From positions 12,662,228 to 12,726,227 of the forward strand of contig CM051002.1 in the NCBI GenBank assembly GCA_027704905.1: a stretch of DNA of 64,000 nt, read 5' to 3'. Numbering within the stretch: position 1 is the stretch's first letter; each line of letters begins with the position of its first letter. Made by a program: the position numbers and the translations under genes. Origin of the DNA: Muraenolepis orangiensis. Its lineage: Eukaryota; Chordata; Actinopteri; Gadiformes; Muraenolepididae. Shown here in pieces: positions 63,745-64,000 of this stretch. The notes below the pieces were generated by a model, which saw only the letters and a program-made list of their open reading frames with translations, made no database searches and was not told the origin of the DNA.

Positions 63745-64000
63745 TCATGCGCTGGACGTCTGAGTGATGCTCCTCTGGCTGCTGGTGCTCTTGATCACGT
63801 AGGTGGAGGAGTTGCTCTTGTGGCTGGAGTCAAAGTCTCTCTCGCATTGGCACCGGGGCGACTTGAAGTAGCGTGCCGGGCAGCACATCACGCTCTGCCG
63901 GAGGTCCTGGAACAGGTGCCCCGCGAAGCACATGTAGATCCAGGGGTTGCAGCAGCTGTTGAGGCTGGCCAGCAACATGGAGATGATGAAGGGCATGGCT
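63745..64000 (-). CDS. oxtr: Oxytocin receptor, C-terminal part (continues beyond window)
   Basis: Minus-strand coding sequence, stop at 63745-63747, open to the window end. It encodes TM7 (PFIISMLLASLNSCCNPWIY, with the NPWIY form of NPxxY) followed by MCFAGHLFQDL and a double-Cys palmitoylation site (MCC). The Ser-rich tail SNSSTYVIKSTSSQRS is close to the OXTR tail and unlike V1a/V2 receptors. OXTR is a Gq-coupled plasma-membrane receptor for oxytocin-type nonapeptides (isotocin in fish). The Ser clusters are likely kinase and arrestin sites. The in-frame Met at 63996 is internal, not the start. Tail-to-tail arrangement with cav3 supports the call. Confidence 0.92.
   Translation of the reverse strand, partial: AMPFIISMLLASLNSCCNPWIYMCFAGHLFQDLRQSVMCCPARYFKSPRCQCERDFDSSHKSNSSTYVIKSTSSQRSITQTSSA

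Noticed and set aside
63745..63996. Reading the oxtr fragment as a short complete protein starting at the Met at 63996
   Set aside because: The frame is open beyond this Met to the window end, and the sequence is TM7 of a seven-helix receptor.

Overview
This is a repeat-rich vertebrate nuclear sequence, almost certainly from a ray-finned (teleost-type) fish. Split genes with GT-AG introns, long (GT)n arrays, and Tc1, hAT, L2, Copia and other transposon remains all point that way. The host genes are parp3 (two tandem copies), a GPR61/62-family receptor, a caveolin-2-like gene, cav3 and the 3' end of an oxytocin receptor, plus the last exon of c1galt1 beside an assembly gap. In other vertebrates PARP3 lies next to GPR62, and CAV3 next to OXTR; both pairings are preserved here on one sequence.

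Layout. 0-4.7 kb: two near-identical copies of a decayed repeat-encoded protein on the minus strand, separated by an inverted-repeat structure that carries a rearranged fragment of the parp3 upstream region. 4.7-8.7 kb: no gene other than the c1galt1 last exon (minus). 8,728-9,727: exactly 1000 N, so the true distance and linkage across it are unknown. 9.7-11.3 kb: transposon debris. 11.3-24.3 kb: parp3 copy A (plus). It lacks a visible first exon and is interrupted by a Tc1 element, an L2-like LINE with an uninterrupted reading frame, and a short hAT element. 24.4-37.0 kb: parp3 copy B, complete from ATG to stop, with other repeats in its introns. 38.2-39.6 kb: intronless gpr62-like receptor. 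40.9-44.2 kb: two hAT remnants. 46.1-50.3 kb: a broken Ty1/copia element (minus), split by a CGAT-rich inverted-repeat element. 51.7-52.3 kb: LINE 3' end. 53.2-55.5 kb: caveolin-2-like gene. 58.5-59.8 kb: cav3. 62.7-63.6 kb: strongly G-rich minisatellites. 63.7-64.0 kb: oxtr C-terminus (minus), running off the window.

The host genes are independent units rather than a pathway: a nuclear ADP-ribosyltransferase, an orphan GPCR, two caveolae coat proteins, a peptide-hormone receptor and a Golgi O-glycosyltransferase. The most distinctive biology is the tandem parp3 duplication. The two copies share all nine downstream exons with identical phases, yet differ in first exon and in intronic insertions. 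I found no evidence of a wholly new biological system. The closest candidates are the unclassified repeat-encoded protein family in the first 10 kb and the CGAT-rich element inside the Copia copy.
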